From positions 930,001 to 994,000 of the forward strand of contig NZ_CP163512.1 of assembly GCF_041075285.1 (NCBI RefSeq): a DNA stretch of 64,000 nucleotides, given 5' to 3'. The translations under genes were made by a program, and so were the position numbers. Below, piece by piece: positions 8,381-18,629 of this stretch (position 1 is the stretch's first letter; every line of letters starts with the position of its first letter). This DNA comes from Providencia rettgeri (GTDB lineage Bacteria > Pseudomonadota > Gammaproteobacteria > Enterobacterales > Enterobacteriaceae). Under the pieces are notes generated by a model. The model was given only the letters and a program-made list of their open reading frames with translations, was not told where the DNA came from and searched no databases.

Positions 8381-10702
8381 ATGAAAAAATGGTTACGTCG
8401 CACAGGCTTTACGCTCGCGTTTCTAGGCATTTTGCTGCCGTTATTATTTTTAATAGCAGATAAAATTTGGCCTTTGCCAATCAAACAAATAGAAATGGCA
8501 CGAACTGTGGTAGCCGCCGATGGCACGCCATTGTGGCGTTTTGCAGATAGAGACGGAATTTGGCGCTTTCCCGTCAAAATTAATGAGGTCTCCCCTGATT
8601 TTATTGATGCGCTATTAACCTATGAAGACCGCCATTTTTATCAACACCCCGGCGTGAATCCTTTTTCTTTAGTCCGTGCAGCAGGGCAGTTTGTTAGCTC
8701 AGGTCGAATTGTTTCTGGCGGTAGTACCATTTCCATGCAAGTGGCGAGGCTTATCGATCCCCATGAACGCACACTGGGGGGCAAATTAAAACAGCTGTGG
8801 CGAACCGCTCAGTTGGAATATCACTATTCAAAAGATGATATTTTAGAAATGTATTTAAACCGTGCGCCCTATGGCGGCACAATAGAAGGCATTGGCGCAG
8901 CAAGTTGGGTTTATTTGAACAAATCGCCGTCAAAGCTGACGCCCAGTGAAGCCGCGTTATTTGCCGTACTTCCCCAAGCCCCTAGCCGCTTACGACCAGA
9001 TCGTTATCCTGAGCGGGCTCAAGCTGCACGAGATAAAGTCCTCGATAGGCTTGAAGCCTACCAAGTGTGGAGCCATGAAAAAGTGGCAGATATTAAGCAA
9101 GAACAAATCTGGCTTGCGCCCCGTAAAAACCCACACTCTGCCCCGTTGCTTGCGCGTCGAGTCGCCAGAGACTCTCAAGAATCGATTGTTGAAACCACCA
9201 TTGATGCCAGTTTACAAAGCCAACTCGAAGATATGGCAATGAACTGGAAAAACCAACTTCCTAAGCAAACGTCTTTGGGGATTTTAGTGGTTGACCACTC
9301 AGATATGGCAGTGAAAGCTTATATCGGTTCGATTGATTTTCAAGATGATAGCCGTTTTGGTCATGTAGATATGATCAGTGCATGGCGTTCTCCCGGTTCG
9401 ACCTTAAAACCCTTTTTATATGCATTAGCAATGGATGATGGTTTAATCCATGCAGAATCCTTGTTACAAGATGTGCCTCGACGCTTTAATGATTATCGAC
9501 CAGGTAATTTTGATAGTGGTTTTAATGGGCCGGTGAGTGTTAGTGATGCGTTAGTTCGTTCATTAAACCTCCCGGTGGTACAGCTATTAGACGTGTATGG
9601 CAGTAAACGTTTCACTGCGCAATTACGTAATGTAGGGACGGAATTACGCTTCCCTGTTGGCAGCGAGCCTAATTTGTCGCTGATCTTAGGGGGAACCGCC
9701 ACGCGGATGGAAGATTTAGTGTCAGCTTACAGTGCTTTTGCTCGGCAGGGTAATGTATCACCGCTGCGTTTTAAACCGACCGATGAAATTCGCGATAGGG
9801 CGCTGATGTCTCCGGGAGCCGCTTGGATTGTTCGCCGTATCATGGGGGGAGAAGCACGCCCAGTTCCAGAGGCAAATTTATCAGGGCAACTCAACTTGGC
9901 GTGGAAAACGGGCACCAGTTATGGTTACCGAGATGCATGGGCGATAGGTGTCAATCCGCGTTATACCATCGGAGTATGGGTAGGGCGACCTGATGCTACC
10001 CCGGTTGCAGGGCAATTAGGTGTCGCAACAGCAATTCCGATTATGAACCAAATAAATGGTATGTTGCTCAGTAGAATTTACCTCTCCCACGAAACGTTAC
10101 CCAAAGACAGTAAACCCGCAAGTGTTAGCCAAGCGGTGATCTGTTGGCCGGGAGGTACTTCGCTATTGAAAGGTGATAATAATTGTCGGCAGCGGCGTTT
10201 AAGTTGGATATTAGATAACACCATTCCTCCGACATTAATGGCGCGAGATCAAGAGTCGTTATTAGGGTTAAGGCAAAAAATTTGGGTTAACGATCAAGGT
10301 TTACAAGTGGCCGCAGACTGCCCGAATGCACAAGAAAAAGAGGTGCATCTTTGGCCAATTACCCTTGAGTCTTGGTTGCCATCAAGTGAAAAGCGGGAAA
10401 ACCGCCTACCAAAAGCGGATTTGAGTTGTCCCCCCTTAAAATTAGAAATGCCACCTTTGCTCATTTCTGGTGTGCGTGATGGTGAAGTTTTACAGCGTTT
10501 GCCAGGAAAAACCAGCTTGGATTTACGTTTAGTAACGCAAGGTGGACAAGGGCAGAAATGGTGGTTTTTAAATGGTGAACAAGTCAATACGACGGAACAA
10601 AATGGCGCTATTTTGCTAACTCTCGAAAAAAGCGGAAATTACCAAATATCTGTTTTAGATTTAAGCGGTCAAGTTACCGCACTAAACTTTAGCGTGAAGT
10701 AA
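8381..10702 (+). CDS. pbpC: Penicillin-binding protein 1C
   Basis: Bifunctional peptidoglycan glycosyltransferase/transpeptidase-like inner membrane protein, 773 aa. N-terminal membrane anchor at about residues 8-27, GT51 domain with catalytic EDRHFYQHPG (Glu82), transpeptidase domain with SxxK at Ser340-Lys343 (SPGSTLKP), SLN, and KTG at 509-511, and a C-terminal BiPBP_C domain (about 690-773) typical of PBP1C. Periplasmic. In E. coli it is the neighbour of yfhM and the two proteins are thought to act together. No good Shine-Dalgarno is visible before the ATG; translation may depend on the upstream gene. Confidence 0.95.
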   Translation: MKKWLRRTGFTLAFLGILLPLLFLIADKIWPLPIKQIEMARTVVAADGTPLWRFADRDGIWRFPVKINEVSPDFIDALLTYEDRHFYQHPGVNPFSLVRAAGQFVSSGRIVSGGSTISMQVARLIDPHERTLGGKLKQLWRTAQLEYHYSKDDILEMYLNRAPYGGTIEGIGAASWVYLNKSPSKLTPSEAALFAVLPQAPSRLRPDRYPERAQAARDKVLDRLEAYQVWSHEKVADIKQEQIWLAPRKNPHSAPLLARRVARDSQESIVETTIDASLQSQLEDMAMNWKNQLPKQTSLGILVVDHSDMAVKAYIGSIDFQDDSRFGHVDMISAWRSPGSTLKPFLYALAMDDGLIHAESLLQDVPRRFNDYRPGNFDSGFNGPVSVSDALVRSLNLPVVQLLDVYGSKRFTAQLRNVGTELRFPVGSEPNLSLILGGTATRMEDLVSAYSAFARQGNVSPLRFKPTDEIRDRALMSPGAAWIVRRIMGGEARPVPEANLSGQLNLAWKTGTSYGYRDAWAIGVNPRYTIGVWVGRPDATPVAGQLGVATAIPIMNQINGMLLSRIYLSHETLPKDSKPASVSQAVICWPGGTSLLKGDNNCRQRRLSWILDNTIPPTLMARDQESLLGLRQKIWVNDQGLQVAADCPNAQEKEVHLWPITLESWLPSSEKRENRLPKADLSCPPLKLEMPPLLISGVRDGEVLQRLPGKTSLDLRLVTQGGQGQKWWFLNGEQVNTTEQNGAILLTLEKSGNYQISVLDLSGQVTALNFSVK

Positions 10703-10801
10703 TAGAGGAAAAACGTGACGTAGCCGAAAAAATAGTATTTTTTGCTATAAAAACTTTAACAAAATGTTGTTGTGACTGTAGGAAATTGTAATAAGAGCCC
10801 C

Positions 10802-10807
10802 TATAAT
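10802..10807 (+). promoter_or_regulatory. Possible -10 box upstream of ndk
   Basis: Consensus TATAAT lies in the 277-bp pbpC-ndk gap, but no convincing -35 box sits at 16-18 bp, so this is only a candidate. Confidence 0.25.
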
Positions 10808-10979
10808 CATCGCCTTATTTTCTTTTTCCTAGGTGTGCTGATTTTAAAAGGCAAAAAACCTAATGTCTGAATTAGAAATAATATAAAAAACTAAAACATG
10901 CCCTATTTTACGTTCTTGCATCCTAATTTACAGGGAAGAGCAAAGAATAAAGGCCTAATAAATCGCTAAGAGGTTATTT

Positions 10980-11405
10980 ATGACTGTTCAACGTACATTT
11001 TCTATTATTAAACCAAACGCTGTGAAGAAAAACGTAATTGGTGCTATTTACAACCGTTTCGAAAGCGCAGGTTTCAAAATCATCGCGGCTAAAATGATGC
11101 ACTTAACCCGTGAACAAGCTGAAGGTTTCTACGCTGAACACAAAGGCCGTCCTTTCTTTGATGGTTTGGTTGAGTTTATGACGTCAGGCCCAATCATGCT
11201 GCAAGTATTAGAAGGTGAAAACGCAATTCAACGTCACCGCGACCTGATGGGGGCTACTAACCCTGACAACGCATTAGCAGGGACTTTACGTGCTGATTAC
11301 GCGGACAGCTTCACTGAAAATGCAACTCACGGCTCAGACTCTGAAGAGTCAGCGGCACGTGAAATCGCGTATTTCTTCACTGCGGATGAAATCTGCCCAC
11401 GTTAA
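10980..11405 (+). CDS. ndk: Nucleoside diphosphate kinase
   Basis: Transfers the gamma-phosphate of ATP to nucleoside diphosphates through a phosphohistidine, balancing (d)NTP pools in the cytosol. 141 aa, family length. Starts with [10 protein letters not shown], and carries the active-site NATHGSDS with His117. SD GAGG 8 bp before ATG. Followed by its own terminator. Lies between pbpC and rlmN as in E. coli. Confidence 0.97.
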   Translation: MTVQRTFSIIKPNAVKKNVIGAIYNRFESAGFKIIAAKMMHLTREQAEGFYAEHKGRPFFDGLVEFMTSGPIMLQVLEGENAIQRHRDLMGATNPDNALAGTLRADYADSFTENATHGSDSEESAAREIAYFFTADEICPR

Positions 11406-11460
11406 TTAACGTATCAACAAAGTGCATTAGCATTATTGTTATAAAGTTTGTACAATGCGA

Positions 11461-11495
11461 CGCCCTGCTATAATTAGCGGGGCGCTTATATTTTT
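11461..11495 (+). terminator. Terminator after ndk
   Basis: Stem CGCCCTGCT (11461-11469) / AGCGGGGCG (11476-11484) with one G-U pair, then CTTATATTTTT. Confidence 0.75.
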
Positions 11496-11563
11496 AAGAC
11501 TACCCAAAATCTACGTCGTGCTGAACCAGCACTGCCGAAAAGTGTAACAACGAGGCAATACAC

Positions 11564-12745
11564 ATGTCCGAGATGACGACTGATGCACAATGTGCAACAT
11601 CTTCCGCTATTTCTGTCGCACCAGAAAAAACGAAGCAAAAAGTTAATTTACTTGATTTAAATCGCAAGCAAATGCGTGAATTTTTCGTGCAAATGGGGGA
11701 GAAACCATTTCGCGCCGATCAGGTAATGAAATGGATTTATCATTATTGCTACGATGACTTCGAGCAAATGACAGATATTAATAAAGTGCTACGCGCCAAG
11801 TTGCAAGAAGTGGCTGAAATTCGAGCACCTGAAGTGGCTGATGAACAACGTTCATCAGATGGTACGATTAAATGGGCTATCAAAGTTGGTGACCAACTGG
11901 TTGAAACGGTGTACATCCCAGAGGCTGACCGTGCAACACTGTGTGTTTCATCCCAAGTAGGGTGTGCATTAGAGTGTAAATTCTGTTCCACAGCACAACA
12001 AGGTTTCAACCGTAATCTGCGTGTTTCTGAAATAATCGGTCAAGTTTGGCGCGCCGCAAAAATTATTGGTTCATTAAAATCCAGTGGGCGTCGCCCGATT
12101 ACTAACGTTGTTATGATGGGGATGGGTGAACCACTACTCAACTTAAACAATGTCGTTCCTGCAATGGAAATCATGTTAGATGACTTTGGCTTTGGTTTAT
12201 CGAAACGCCGTGTCACGATTTCAACTTCAGGTGTGGTACCTGCATTAGATAAACTGGGTGATATGATTGATGTGGCATTAGCCATTTCACTGCATGCACC
12301 AACGGATGATATTCGTGATGACATTGTCCCAATTAATAAAAAATACAATATCGAAACCTTCCTCAAGAGTGTAAATCGTTATCTGACAAAATCCAATGCG
12401 AATGCAGGGCGAGTCACCGTTGAGTATGTGATGCTCGATCATGTAAACGATAGTGTAGAGCAAGCACATCAACTGGCTGAATGCTTGAAAAATACGCCAA
12501 GTAAAATCAACTTGATCCCATGGAACCCGTTCCCCGGAGCGCCATATGGTCGAAGTTCGAACAGTCGTATCGATCGTTTTGCTAAAGTATTGATGGAATA
12601 TGGGTTTACGACTATAGTTCGTAAGACTCGTGGTGATGATATCGACGCAGCTTGCGGTCAATTAGCTGGCGATGTTATCGATAGAACCAAGCGAACGTTG
12701 AAAAAACGCTTAGCTGGGGAACCTATCCAGGTAAAATCAGTCTGA
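11564..12745 (+). CDS. rlmN: Dual-specificity 23S rRNA/tRNA C2-adenine methyltransferase RlmN
   Basis: Radical SAM enzyme that makes m2A2503 in 23S rRNA and m2A37 in a set of tRNAs. 393 aa (E. coli 384). The Fe-S motif CALECKFC supplies Cys134, 138 and 141; Cys127 (LCVSSQVGC) and Cys364 (DAACGQ) correspond to the two mechanistic cysteines of E. coli (118 and 355). The SAM-binding GMGEPLLN is present. The N-terminal 25 residues are a variable extension; conserved sequence starts at [16 protein letters not shown]. First of a run rlmN-rodZ-ispG-hisS conserved in enterobacteria. Confidence 0.97.
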   Translation: MSEMTTDAQCATSSAISVAPEKTKQKVNLLDLNRKQMREFFVQMGEKPFRADQVMKWIYHYCYDDFEQMTDINKVLRAKLQEVAEIRAPEVADEQRSSDGTIKWAIKVGDQLVETVYIPEADRATLCVSSQVGCALECKFCSTAQQGFNRNLRVSEIIGQVWRAAKIIGSLKSSGRRPITNVVMMGMGEPLLNLNNVVPAMEIMLDDFGFGLSKRRVTISTSGVVPALDKLGDMIDVALAISLHAPTDDIRDDIVPINKKYNIETFLKSVNRYLTKSNANAGRVTVEYVMLDHVNDSVEQAHQLAECLKNTPSKINLIPWNPFPGAPYGRSSNSRIDRFAKVLMEYGFTTIVRKTRGDDIDAACGQLAGDVIDRTKRTLKKRLAGEPIQVKSV

Positions 12746-12947
12746 TTTATAGATATTATCCAATCAGTGAGTTAGGTAATGTTTCGGAGGCGTTTTTGCG
12801 TTAGGCAAAATGCCTTTGTTCACCTACAATAGTTAAAGCAATAAGATAAATTTAATTGTTGTTTGAAAACGATGATAAATTCTGACGAATAAAGCTGATC
12901 AATGTTCGCTTTATAATTTTTTAACTTGGAAATAGTGTTGCCAGCAA

Positions 12948-13898
12948 ATGACTATCGAAAATAATACCGAACAAACTACAGTGACTGTAGGCCAATTATT
13001 AGCGCAGGCACGTGAGCGCATGGGGCTAACGCAAGATGTTGTTGCGGAACGATTATGCCTTAAAATCAGTACGGTAAAAGAGATAGAACAAGACATTGCT
13101 CCAGCCGGTGTTGAGCCGACTTTCTTACGCGGCTATATTCGTTTATATGCGCGTATGGTGGGTGTATCAGAAAGTGACATTAAAACATTCATGAAGGTGG
13201 AAGAACCTGTTCCGCTGGCTAAAGTTTCGCCAATGCAAAGCTACTCTCTTGGAAAGAGACGCAAAAAACGCGAAGGTTGGTTGATGAAATTGACGTGGCT
13301 CATTGTGATTATATTAATTGCCATGGTAGGTATTTGGTGGTGGCAAGATCATAATGCGCAAAAAGATGAATTAGTTTCGATGGCAAATCAAAGTGACTTG
13401 ATTTTGTCTCAACAAGATAGCAGTTCAACGCCCGTTGAATTACCGAACTCAATCGATGAATCTTCAATAACAGCGGGAACTGTCACGCCGGAGAATAATA
13501 CGCCAGAAACATTGGTGCCAGAAACACTGACACCGAATACCGCCTCTGCTGAAGCGCCTGTGAGAACTATTCCATTACCGAATGCACCACAGTCAAACGT
13601 TTCATTAGATAGAACGCAAAATGCACCAACGGAAGAAACTATCCCTGTGAGTAGCAGTGCGTTAGTCCTCAATTTTACAGGGCAGTGCTGGTTAGAAATC
13701 CGTGATGCGAACAATAAAATTTTATTTAGTGGCACGAAAAATAATGGCGATAAGCTGGAGTTAGATGGGACCGCGCCTTACCGTTTAAATATCGGTGCGC
13801 CTGCTAACGTCACCGTTCAATTTCAAGGCAATCCAGTTGATTTAAGCCGTTTTATCAAAGCGAAACGTCCTGCGAAATTAAAGCTACCTGAAGCTTAA
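12948..13898 (+). CDS. rodZ: Cytoskeleton protein RodZ
   Basis: Membrane protein linking MreB filaments to the elongation machinery and maintaining rod shape. 316 aa. An N-terminal Cro/CI-type HTH (about residues 16-75, RMGLTQDVVAERLCLKISTV) binds MreB; a basic juxtamembrane stretch LGKRRKKREGW precedes one TM helix (about 113-131); a Thr/Pro/Glu-rich periplasmic linker leads to a C-terminal DUF4115 beta domain (about 235-313) ending near PVDLSRFIKAKRPAKL. All parts match E. coli RodZ; the linker is somewhat shorter. Confidence 0.95.
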   Translation: MTIENNTEQTTVTVGQLLAQARERMGLTQDVVAERLCLKISTVKEIEQDIAPAGVEPTFLRGYIRLYARMVGVSESDIKTFMKVEEPVPLAKVSPMQSYSLGKRRKKREGWLMKLTWLIVIILIAMVGIWWWQDHNAQKDELVSMANQSDLILSQQDSSSTPVELPNSIDESSITAGTVTPENNTPETLVPETLTPNTASAEAPVRTIPLPNAPQSNVSLDRTQNAPTEETIPVSSSALVLNFTGQCWLEIRDANNKILFSGTKNNGDKLELDGTAPYRLNIGAPANVTVQFQGNPVDLSRFIKAKRPAKLKLPEA

Positions 13899-13916
13899 AA
13901 ACAATTTGTAAAAAAG

Positions 13917-13965
13917 AAGCAAACTATATCCGAAAACATCTTTTTTGATAGGTTATAGTTTGCTT
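13917..13965 (+). terminator. Inverted repeat between rodZ and ispG
   Basis: 12-bp arms AAGCAAACTATA (13917-13928) and TATAGTTTGCTT (13954-13965) with a 25-nt T-rich loop. Could be a weak terminator or leader structure. Confidence 0.4.
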
Positions 13966-14054
13966 TCTTGTGTATAGTGGAATGCATAGAAGCAATAGTT
14001 AACACTGTACTATGGTAACAAAGAGCACATGGACGTTCGGAGAATTAAAGAAAA

Positions 14055-15173
14055 ATGCATAACGAATCACCGATTAAAAGACGCAAATCCACCCGTATCA
14101 ATGTAGGTAGCGTGCCAATAGGCGACGGTGCTCCTATCGCCGTTCAGTCAATGACTAACACCCGCACGACCGATGTCGAAGCCACGGTTCGCCAAATCAA
14201 ATCCCTTGAGCGTGTCGGGGCTGATATTGTACGTGTTTCTGTTCCAACGATGGACGCGGCGGAAGCCTTCAAACTGATTAAACAGCAAGTGAATGTGCCA
14301 TTAGTGGCAGATATTCACTTCGATTATCGTATCGCACTGAAAGTGGCTGAATATGGCGTCGATTGCTTACGTATTAACCCAGGTAATATTGGTAGCGAAG
14401 AACGTATTCGCCAAGTTGTTGATTGCGCACGCCATTATGGCATTCCTATTCGTATAGGTGTGAATGGCGGTTCATTGGAAAAAGATATTCAAGAAAAATA
14501 TCGCGAACCCACACCGGAAGCGCTAGTAGAATCAGCTATGCGCCATGTTGATATTTTAGATAGGTTGAACTTCGACCAATTCAAAGTCAGCGTTAAAGCT
14601 TCTGATGTATTTCTCGCCGTGGGCTCGTACCGTTTACTGGCGAATAAAATTGACCAACCGTTGCATTTAGGGATCACCGAAGCAGGGGGCGCGCGTGCAG
14701 GTTCAGTCAAGTCGGCTATTGGTCTTGGTATGTTATTGTCAGAAGGCATTGGCGATACCTTGCGTATCTCTTTAGCTGCGGATCCGGTTGAAGAAATTAA
14801 AGTTGGCTTTGATATTCTCAAATCACTGCGTATTCGTTCTCGCGGTATTAACTTTATTGCCTGTCCAACGTGTTCTCGTCAAGAATTTGATGTTATTGGC
14901 ACGGTAAATGAACTTGAGCAACGTTTAGAAGATCTGATTACACCTATGGATGTCTCCATTATTGGCTGTGTGGTCAATGGCCCGGGTGAGGCTGAAGTGT
15001 CAACCCTAGGTGTTGCAGGGGCGAAAACCAAAAGTGGTTTCTACGAAGACGGTAAACGCCAAAAGGAACGTATTGATAACGATAAAATTATCGACCAGTT
15101 GGAAGCAAAAATTCGCGCTAAAGCGGCTATGATGGATGCGAACAACCGAATTGAGATTAATTTAAAGAACTAA
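14055..15173 (+). CDS. ispG: 4-hydroxy-3-methylbut-2-enyl diphosphate synthase (IspG/GcpE)
   Basis: Iron-sulfur enzyme of the MEP pathway that converts MEcPP to HMBPP for isoprenoid synthesis. 372 aa, same as E. coli. The three cluster cysteines are Cys270 and Cys273 (CPTCSRQ) and Cys305 ([10 protein letters not shown]). TIM-barrel N-terminal domain with QSMTNT and [12 protein letters not shown]. Same position between rodZ and hisS as in E. coli. Confidence 0.97.
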   Translation: MHNESPIKRRKSTRINVGSVPIGDGAPIAVQSMTNTRTTDVEATVRQIKSLERVGADIVRVSVPTMDAAEAFKLIKQQVNVPLVADIHFDYRIALKVAEYGVDCLRINPGNIGSEERIRQVVDCARHYGIPIRIGVNGGSLEKDIQEKYREPTPEALVESAMRHVDILDRLNFDQFKVSVKASDVFLAVGSYRLLANKIDQPLHLGITEAGGARAGSVKSAIGLGMLLSEGIGDTLRISLAADPVEEIKVGFDILKSLRIRSRGINFIACPTCSRQEFDVIGTVNELEQRLEDLITPMDVSIIGCVVNGPGEAEVSTLGVAGAKTKSGFYEDGKRQKERIDNDKIIDQLEAKIRAKAAMMDANNRIEINLKN

Positions 15174-15187
15174 ATTGTTCAGGCAAC

Positions 15188-15226
15188 TTCAAGCTACACG
15201 GTTATCTGCTGTAGCTTGAAATTTTT
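15188..15226 (+). terminator. Terminator after ispG
   Basis: Perfect 11-bp stem TTCAAGCTACA (15188-15198) / TGTAGCTTGAA (15210-15220) followed by ATTTTT. Confidence 0.75.
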
Positions 15227-15395
15227 AGAGCACAATTCAAATTATTATCTGTAGTTGTTTTTAAAATCGCTCAAGTACTGTGCAAATCAACGGATAAATC
15301 TCGATTCATATCAGGATTTGGTGTTTGTTGATTGAACCTGATGATATTTCGCTCTTATAATCAAACTAATGTCATTCTGAAAATAGAGAAAGAAA

Positions 15396-16673
15396 GTGGG
15401 AAAAAATATCCAAGCCATTCGCGGCATGAATGATTATTTGCCAGCCGATACACGTGTATGGCAGAAAATCGAAGCAACATTAAAAAATATTTTACAGGGT
15501 TATGGTTTTAGTGAAATTCGTACCCCGATTGTAGAGCAGACCCCGCTATTTCGCAGAGCGATTGGTGAAGTGACGGATGTTGTTGAAAAAGAAATGTACA
15601 CTTTCAATGACCGTAACGAAGAAAGTCTGACATTACGCCCTGAGAATACCGCTGGCTGTGTCCGTGCGGGTATTGAGCATGGCCTGCTGTACAATCAGGA
15701 ACAGCGTTTATGGTACTTGGGCCCGATGTTCCGCTATGAACGCCCTCAAAAAGGCCGTTACCGCCAATTTCACCAATTAGGTGCGGAAGTATTTGGTTTA
15801 GCCGGTCCAGATATTGATGCTGAAGTCATTTTAATGACAGCCCGTTGGTGGAAAGCACTAGGCATTAGTGAACATGTGACGCTAGAACTGAACTCAATTG
15901 GTTCTTTAGAGGCGCGTGCCAATTATCGCGAAGCGCTGGTGGCATTCTTAGAGCAACATAAAGATAAGCTGGATGAAGACTGTAAACGCCGTATGTACAC
16001 CAATCCACTACGGGTTTTAGATTCCAAAAATCAAGATATTCAAGCTTTATTGAATGATGCGCCGGAACTGTTTGACTACCTTGATGTCGAATCACGTGAA
16101 CACTTTGATGGTTTATGCAAACTATTGGATAATACCGGGGTTAAGTACCGTATTAATCAACGTTTAGTTCGTGGTCTTGACTATTATAACCGTACCGTTT
16201 TCGAGTGGGTAACAACAGCATTAGGTTCACAAGGTACTGTGTGCGCAGGGGGACGTTATGATGGTCTCGTTGAACAGCTCGGCGGTCGTGGAACCCCTGC
16301 GGTTGGTTTTGCGATGGGCATGGAACGAATGGTGTTGTTAGTTCAGGCAGTTAATCCTGAATTTACAGCAGATACGTCAGTCGCGGATGTTTATTTGGCA
16401 TCATTTGGCGATAATAGCCAACAAGCTGCATTGCAGGTTGCAGAAAAAGTGCGTGACGAATTGCCAACATTGCGGGTAATGACTAACCACGGTGGCGGAA
16501 ACTTCAAGAAACAGTTAGCAAGAGCCGACAAACAAGGCGCTAAAATTGCACTGATCTTGGGGGAAGATGAAATTAATAATGGCCAAGTTACCTTAAAAGA
16601 TTTACGAACTGGCGCGCAAGAAACTATTTCACAGCAACTAATGGCATCACGCATTACTGAGCTATTAGGTTAA
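15396..16673 (+). CDS. hisS: Histidyl-tRNA synthetase
   Basis: Class II aminoacyl-tRNA synthetase, 425 aa. Class II motif 2 is seen in [19 protein letters not shown], the HisA motif in [15 protein letters not shown], and motif 3 in [12 protein letters not shown]; a C-terminal anticodon-binding domain follows (about 330-425). The start is GTG at 15396, giving [16 protein letters not shown], and E. coli hisS also starts with GTG. SD AGAAAG. Gene runs 10 bp before yfgM and 30 bp further bamB, apparently one transcript. Confidence 0.97.
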   Translation: MGKNIQAIRGMNDYLPADTRVWQKIEATLKNILQGYGFSEIRTPIVEQTPLFRRAIGEVTDVVEKEMYTFNDRNEESLTLRPENTAGCVRAGIEHGLLYNQEQRLWYLGPMFRYERPQKGRYRQFHQLGAEVFGLAGPDIDAEVILMTARWWKALGISEHVTLELNSIGSLEARANYREALVAFLEQHKDKLDEDCKRRMYTNPLRVLDSKNQDIQALLNDAPELFDYLDVESREHFDGLCKLLDNTGVKYRINQRLVRGLDYYNRTVFEWVTTALGSQGTVCAGGRYDGLVEQLGGRGTPAVGFAMGMERMVLLVQAVNPEFTADTSVADVYLASFGDNSQQAALQVAEKVRDELPTLRVMTNHGGGNFKKQLARADKQGAKIALILGEDEINNGQVTLKDLRTGAQETISQQLMASRITELLG

Positions 16674-16683
16674 GGAGAGACAA

Positions 16684-17307
16684 GTGGAAGTCTATACGAA
16701 CGAAAATGATCAAATTGACGCGATTAAACGCTTTTTCGCAAATTATGGTGCGCCATTAGTCATTGGTCTGGTCATTGGTGTGGGTGGGGTGTTTGGTTGG
16801 AATTATTGGCAGTCCCATAAGGCCAATGTTCTGCAAGAAAGCGCGCAAAAATATGAAACAATCAACACTGAACTACGCTCAGGTTCAGAACAGGGCATTG
16901 CTGCTGCGCAAAAATTTGCGGCTGAAACGGATGATGTTTACAGTGCCATGATGGGGCTGGAACTTGCACAAATCGCGGTCGACAAAGGTGATTTAGCCAG
17001 TGCGCAAACGGCATTAAGCAATGCGTTGGCGAAAGCAAAAACAGTTGATATGCAAGATCTGATCAACTTACGTTTAGCGCGAGTACAACTTGCTCAAGGC
17101 AATGCTGATGGCGCAATCGCCTCTGTTGCCAATATCAAAGGTAAGTCATGGCAAGCGACGGCACAGGATGTCCGTGGTGATGCTTTACTCCATAAAGGCG
17201 ACAAAGCCGGCGCAAAAGCCGCTTACGCACAGGGGTTAGAAAGTGAAGGTTCTCAATCGATTAGAGGTATTTTGACTCTGAAATTGAACAACGTATCTAA
17301 TTCATAA
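16684..17307 (+). CDS. yfgM: YfgM, inner membrane chaperone-network/TPR protein
   Basis: 207 aa tail-in protein (single TM at about 23-41) with a periplasmic TPR-like domain. In E. coli YfgM binds PpiD and the SecYEG translocon and takes part in periplasmic chaperone traffic and RcsB stability. The start is GTG at 16684 behind AAGGAGAG, and the sequence begins MEVYTNENDQIDAIKRFF as in relatives. Forms the hisS-yfgM-bamB group known from enterobacteria. Confidence 0.93.
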   Translation: MEVYTNENDQIDAIKRFFANYGAPLVIGLVIGVGGVFGWNYWQSHKANVLQESAQKYETINTELRSGSEQGIAAAQKFAAETDDVYSAMMGLELAQIAVDKGDLASAQTALSNALAKAKTVDMQDLINLRLARVQLAQGNADGAIASVANIKGKSWQATAQDVRGDALLHKGDKAGAKAAYAQGLESEGSQSIRGILTLKLNNVSNS

Positions 17308-17327
17308 GAAGAAAGGAAACGACAAAC

Positions 17328-18500
17328 ATGCAGTTGCGCAAAACTCTTTTGATAGGCCTAGTCGCTTCAGCTTTACTTGCCGGTTGTTCCAGCGAAACTG
17401 ATTCTATCGTTATGGCGCCACTACCACAGGTTGAGAATCAATTTACTCCCTCAATTGTTTGGGATAAATCTGTTGGTAACGGTGTTGGGCAATTTTACTC
17501 TGAATTAGCGCCTGTTTGGGATGGTTCAGCAGTTTACGCGGCGGATCGTAAAGGTTTAGTGAAAGCATTTGAGCTCGATAGCGGTAAAGAGATTTGGTCG
17601 GTTGATCTTTCCAAGCGCACAGGTTTCCTTTCTGCTAACTTGTCTGCGCTGTTGTCGGGTGGTTTAACCATTGATGGTGACAAAATCTTTATTGGTACCG
17701 AACGCGGTACAGTCATCGCGTTGAATAAAGAAGATGGTCAAGTTGTTTGGGATGTTGAAGTCGCCGGTGAAGCACTATCTAAACCAACCGTTAGCAATGA
17801 TTTAGTGTTAATCCATACGAGTAATGGTCAATTGCAAGCCCTTGATGTTAACAGTGGTGAAATCAAATGGACCGTGAACATGGATACACCATCACTGTCA
17901 TTGCGTGGTGAGTCAGCCCCTGCGGTCGCTTTTGGTGCAGCGATTGTGGGCGGTGACAACGGTCGCGTCAGTGCAGTGTTATTGTCCCAAGGCCAGTTGA
18001 TTTGGCAACAGCGCATTTCACAAGTGACCAGCTCTACCGAAATTGGTCGTTTGAATGATGTCGATATGTCACCGATTATTGATGATGGTAAAGTGTATGC
18101 AATTGCATACAATGGCACATTGGCGGCATTAGATATGCGTTCAGGGCAAATTCTATGGAAACGCGAATTAGGTTCGGTGAACAATATGGTGTTATCAGGG
18201 GAAAATTTATACTTGGTAGACCAAAATGACCGAGTTCTGTCCGTGCGTAAAAGTGACGGCGTGACCTTATGGACACAAGAAGAGCTGCTTAACCGTGGGT
18301 TATCGGCACCAGAGATGTATAATGGCTACCTTGTTGTCGGTGATAAAGAAGGCTATTTGCATTGGTTAGATATGAATACAGGTGGGTTTGTTGCGCAAAA
18401 CAAACTGAATAGCTCCGGTATTCATGCACGTCCAGTTGTGGCAAGTGATAAGCTGATGGTTCAGGCAAAAAACGGAACAGTTTATCTGTTAACGCGTTAA
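17328..18500 (+). CDS. bamB: Outer membrane protein assembly factor BamB
   Basis: Lipoprotein of the BAM complex that folds outer membrane beta-barrels; an eight-bladed PQQ-like beta-propeller. 390 aa, as in E. coli (392). Signal peptide with lipobox LLAGC (Cys20), Ser at +2 consistent with outer membrane sorting. Repeating propeller units are seen as W...D..(S/T)G motifs (LDSGKEIWSVDL, LDVNSGEIKWTV, LDMRSGQILWKREL). SD GAAAGGAAA. Ends with a strong terminator before der. Confidence 0.96.
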   Translation: MQLRKTLLIGLVASALLAGCSSETDSIVMAPLPQVENQFTPSIVWDKSVGNGVGQFYSELAPVWDGSAVYAADRKGLVKAFELDSGKEIWSVDLSKRTGFLSANLSALLSGGLTIDGDKIFIGTERGTVIALNKEDGQVVWDVEVAGEALSKPTVSNDLVLIHTSNGQLQALDVNSGEIKWTVNMDTPSLSLRGESAPAVAFGAAIVGGDNGRVSAVLLSQGQLIWQQRISQVTSSTEIGRLNDVDMSPIIDDGKVYAIAYNGTLAALDMRSGQILWKRELGSVNNMVLSGENLYLVDQNDRVLSVRKSDGVTLWTQEELLNRGLSAPEMYNGYLVVGDKEGYLHWLDMNTGGFVAQNKLNSSGIHARPVVASDKLMVQAKNGTVYLLTR

Positions 18501-18533
18501 TTTTCTGACAAACTGGCATTTTACCGATAAAAT

Positions 18534-18570
18534 AAACGGTTCCTGATAACAGGAGCCGTTTCGTTTTTTT
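18534..18570 (+). terminator. Terminator after bamB
   Basis: 12-bp stem AAACGGTTCCTG / CAGGAGCCGTTT with one G-U pair and an ATAA loop, then a seven-T run. Confidence 0.85.
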
Positions 18571-18629
18571 GTTTTCTGAGTTTAAGCCTCAGAATTCCTT
18601 AGTTAATTAAAGTTGTGAGGCATCTAAGA